From NCBI GenBank assembly GCA_037139695.1, contig JBAXFX010000031.1, forward strand, positions 1 through 13,561: a stretch of DNA of 13,561 nt, read 5' to 3'. Source of the DNA: JAAXTX01 sp037139695. GTDB taxonomy: Bacteria > Patescibacteriota > Minisyncoccia > Moranbacterales > UBA1568. Below, piece after piece: positions 13,260 to 13,561 of the stretch. Position numbers and translations under genes: made by a program. Below the pieces are notes generated by a model that did not search any database, was not told where the DNA came from, and was given only the letters and a program-made list of their open reading frames with translations. The first letter of the stretch is position 1. Each line of letters begins with the position of its first letter.

Positions 13260-13561
13260 CTACTTCCCTTCCACGATCCACCAATCAACATCGATATCCT
13301 CACTGGTCGGCTGATCGAGCAGAATCTTGAATCCCACATAATCACCGGTGTCAGAATCTTTTATTTTCTCGACCCAGCTCGACGATCCTGGATTATTCTC
13401 AAAACTCGTAAAGATCTTCGAGCCAGCCGTGACCGCCTTCGTCGAGACTTGAACGTTCTTCCCGTCGCTTCCAGATCCTGCCTTTGAAAGAGTTGCTTTC
13501 CCGATAGTCGCCGCGGTCGGATCGACGACGGTGATGACGAGTCCGCCGGTTTCGACGAGGG
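13260..13561 (-). CDS. C-terminal part of a secreted/surface protein (5' end outside the window)
   Basis: An open frame enters from the right edge and ends with TAG at 13260-13262, giving 99 residues. The sequence is beta-strand-like and rich in G, S, T, D and K, with VDPTAATIGKATLSKAG, VSTKAVTAGSKIFTSF and a final DQPTSEDIDVDWWIVEGK. Tails of this kind, with a near-terminal D-x-D-W-W-I-V motif after a G(F)K(I) strand, are recalled from large surface proteins of Patescibacteria, where they form a repeated or terminal beta domain. Codon use resembles the neighbouring surface-protein gene. A terminator lies downstream. The full length, signal and other domains cannot be seen. Confidence 0.8.
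   Translation of the reverse strand, partial: LVETGGLVITVVDPTAATIGKATLSKAGSGSDGKNVQVSTKAVTAGSKIFTSFENNPGSSSWVEKIKDSDTGDYVGFKILLDQPTSEDIDVDWWIVEGK

Overview
The window looks like a stretch of a Candidate Phyla Radiation (Patescibacteria, Parcubacteria-like) genome of moderate G+C. This is inferred from the protein types: giant mosaic surface proteins built from DUF2341, LamG-like and Fib_succ_major modules; a secreted protein whose tail ends in a DIDVDWWIV-type motif; a RAYT/Y1 transposase; many hairpin repeats between genes; and start codons that mostly lack Shine-Dalgarno sites but sit close to extended -10 (TGnTATAAT-like) boxes. No rRNA, tRNA or CRISPR array was seen. Every credible gene lies on the minus strand.

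Layout from left to right: 1-192 is non-coding, with a 31-nt tandem repeat and two hairpins. A two-gene unit follows: a small three-helix membrane protein (3317-3595) whose end overlaps the start of a 1045-residue secreted LCAT-type lipase with a beta-helix-like N-terminus and Ig-like repeats (193-3330). Next come a cytosolic serine protease of the SDH/ClpP-crotonase fold (3680-4705) and a Pif1/RecD-like helicase with a C-terminal helix-turn-helix-like tail (4759-6360), separated by a hairpin. A repeat-rich island (about 6430-7494) carries a RAYT transposase gene and palindromes. A 1678-residue surface protein (7562-12598) follows, then a second repeat island (12636-13214), then the C-terminal 99 residues of another surface protein that runs off the window (13260-13561).

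The most interesting part is the transposase/palindrome system. A perfect palindrome with a 38-nt core occurs four times. One copy, extended to 52 nt, is embedded in frame inside the transposase gene just before its HUH motif. Two copies bracket the gene as 48-nt direct repeats. Pieces of the transposase gene that span the HUH codons and end in the palindrome are scattered at two loci about 6.3 kb apart, with 127 of 132 bases identical and the same rearranged junction. This suggests non-autonomous elements made from an internal fragment of the transposase gene, a REPIN-like arrangement I do not recognise as described. The island also holds a short remnant of a LamG gene tail.

The surface protein is itself a record of insertion. 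A glycine-rich domain of about 220 residues splits its first LamG module, an insert and an A+T-rich block lie in its second, the first and fourth LamG modules are close duplicates, and about 78 residues near the N-terminus appear to be translated intergenic repeats. The soluble enzymes (helicase, protease) show no obvious functional link to the surface and secreted proteins beyond position and strand.
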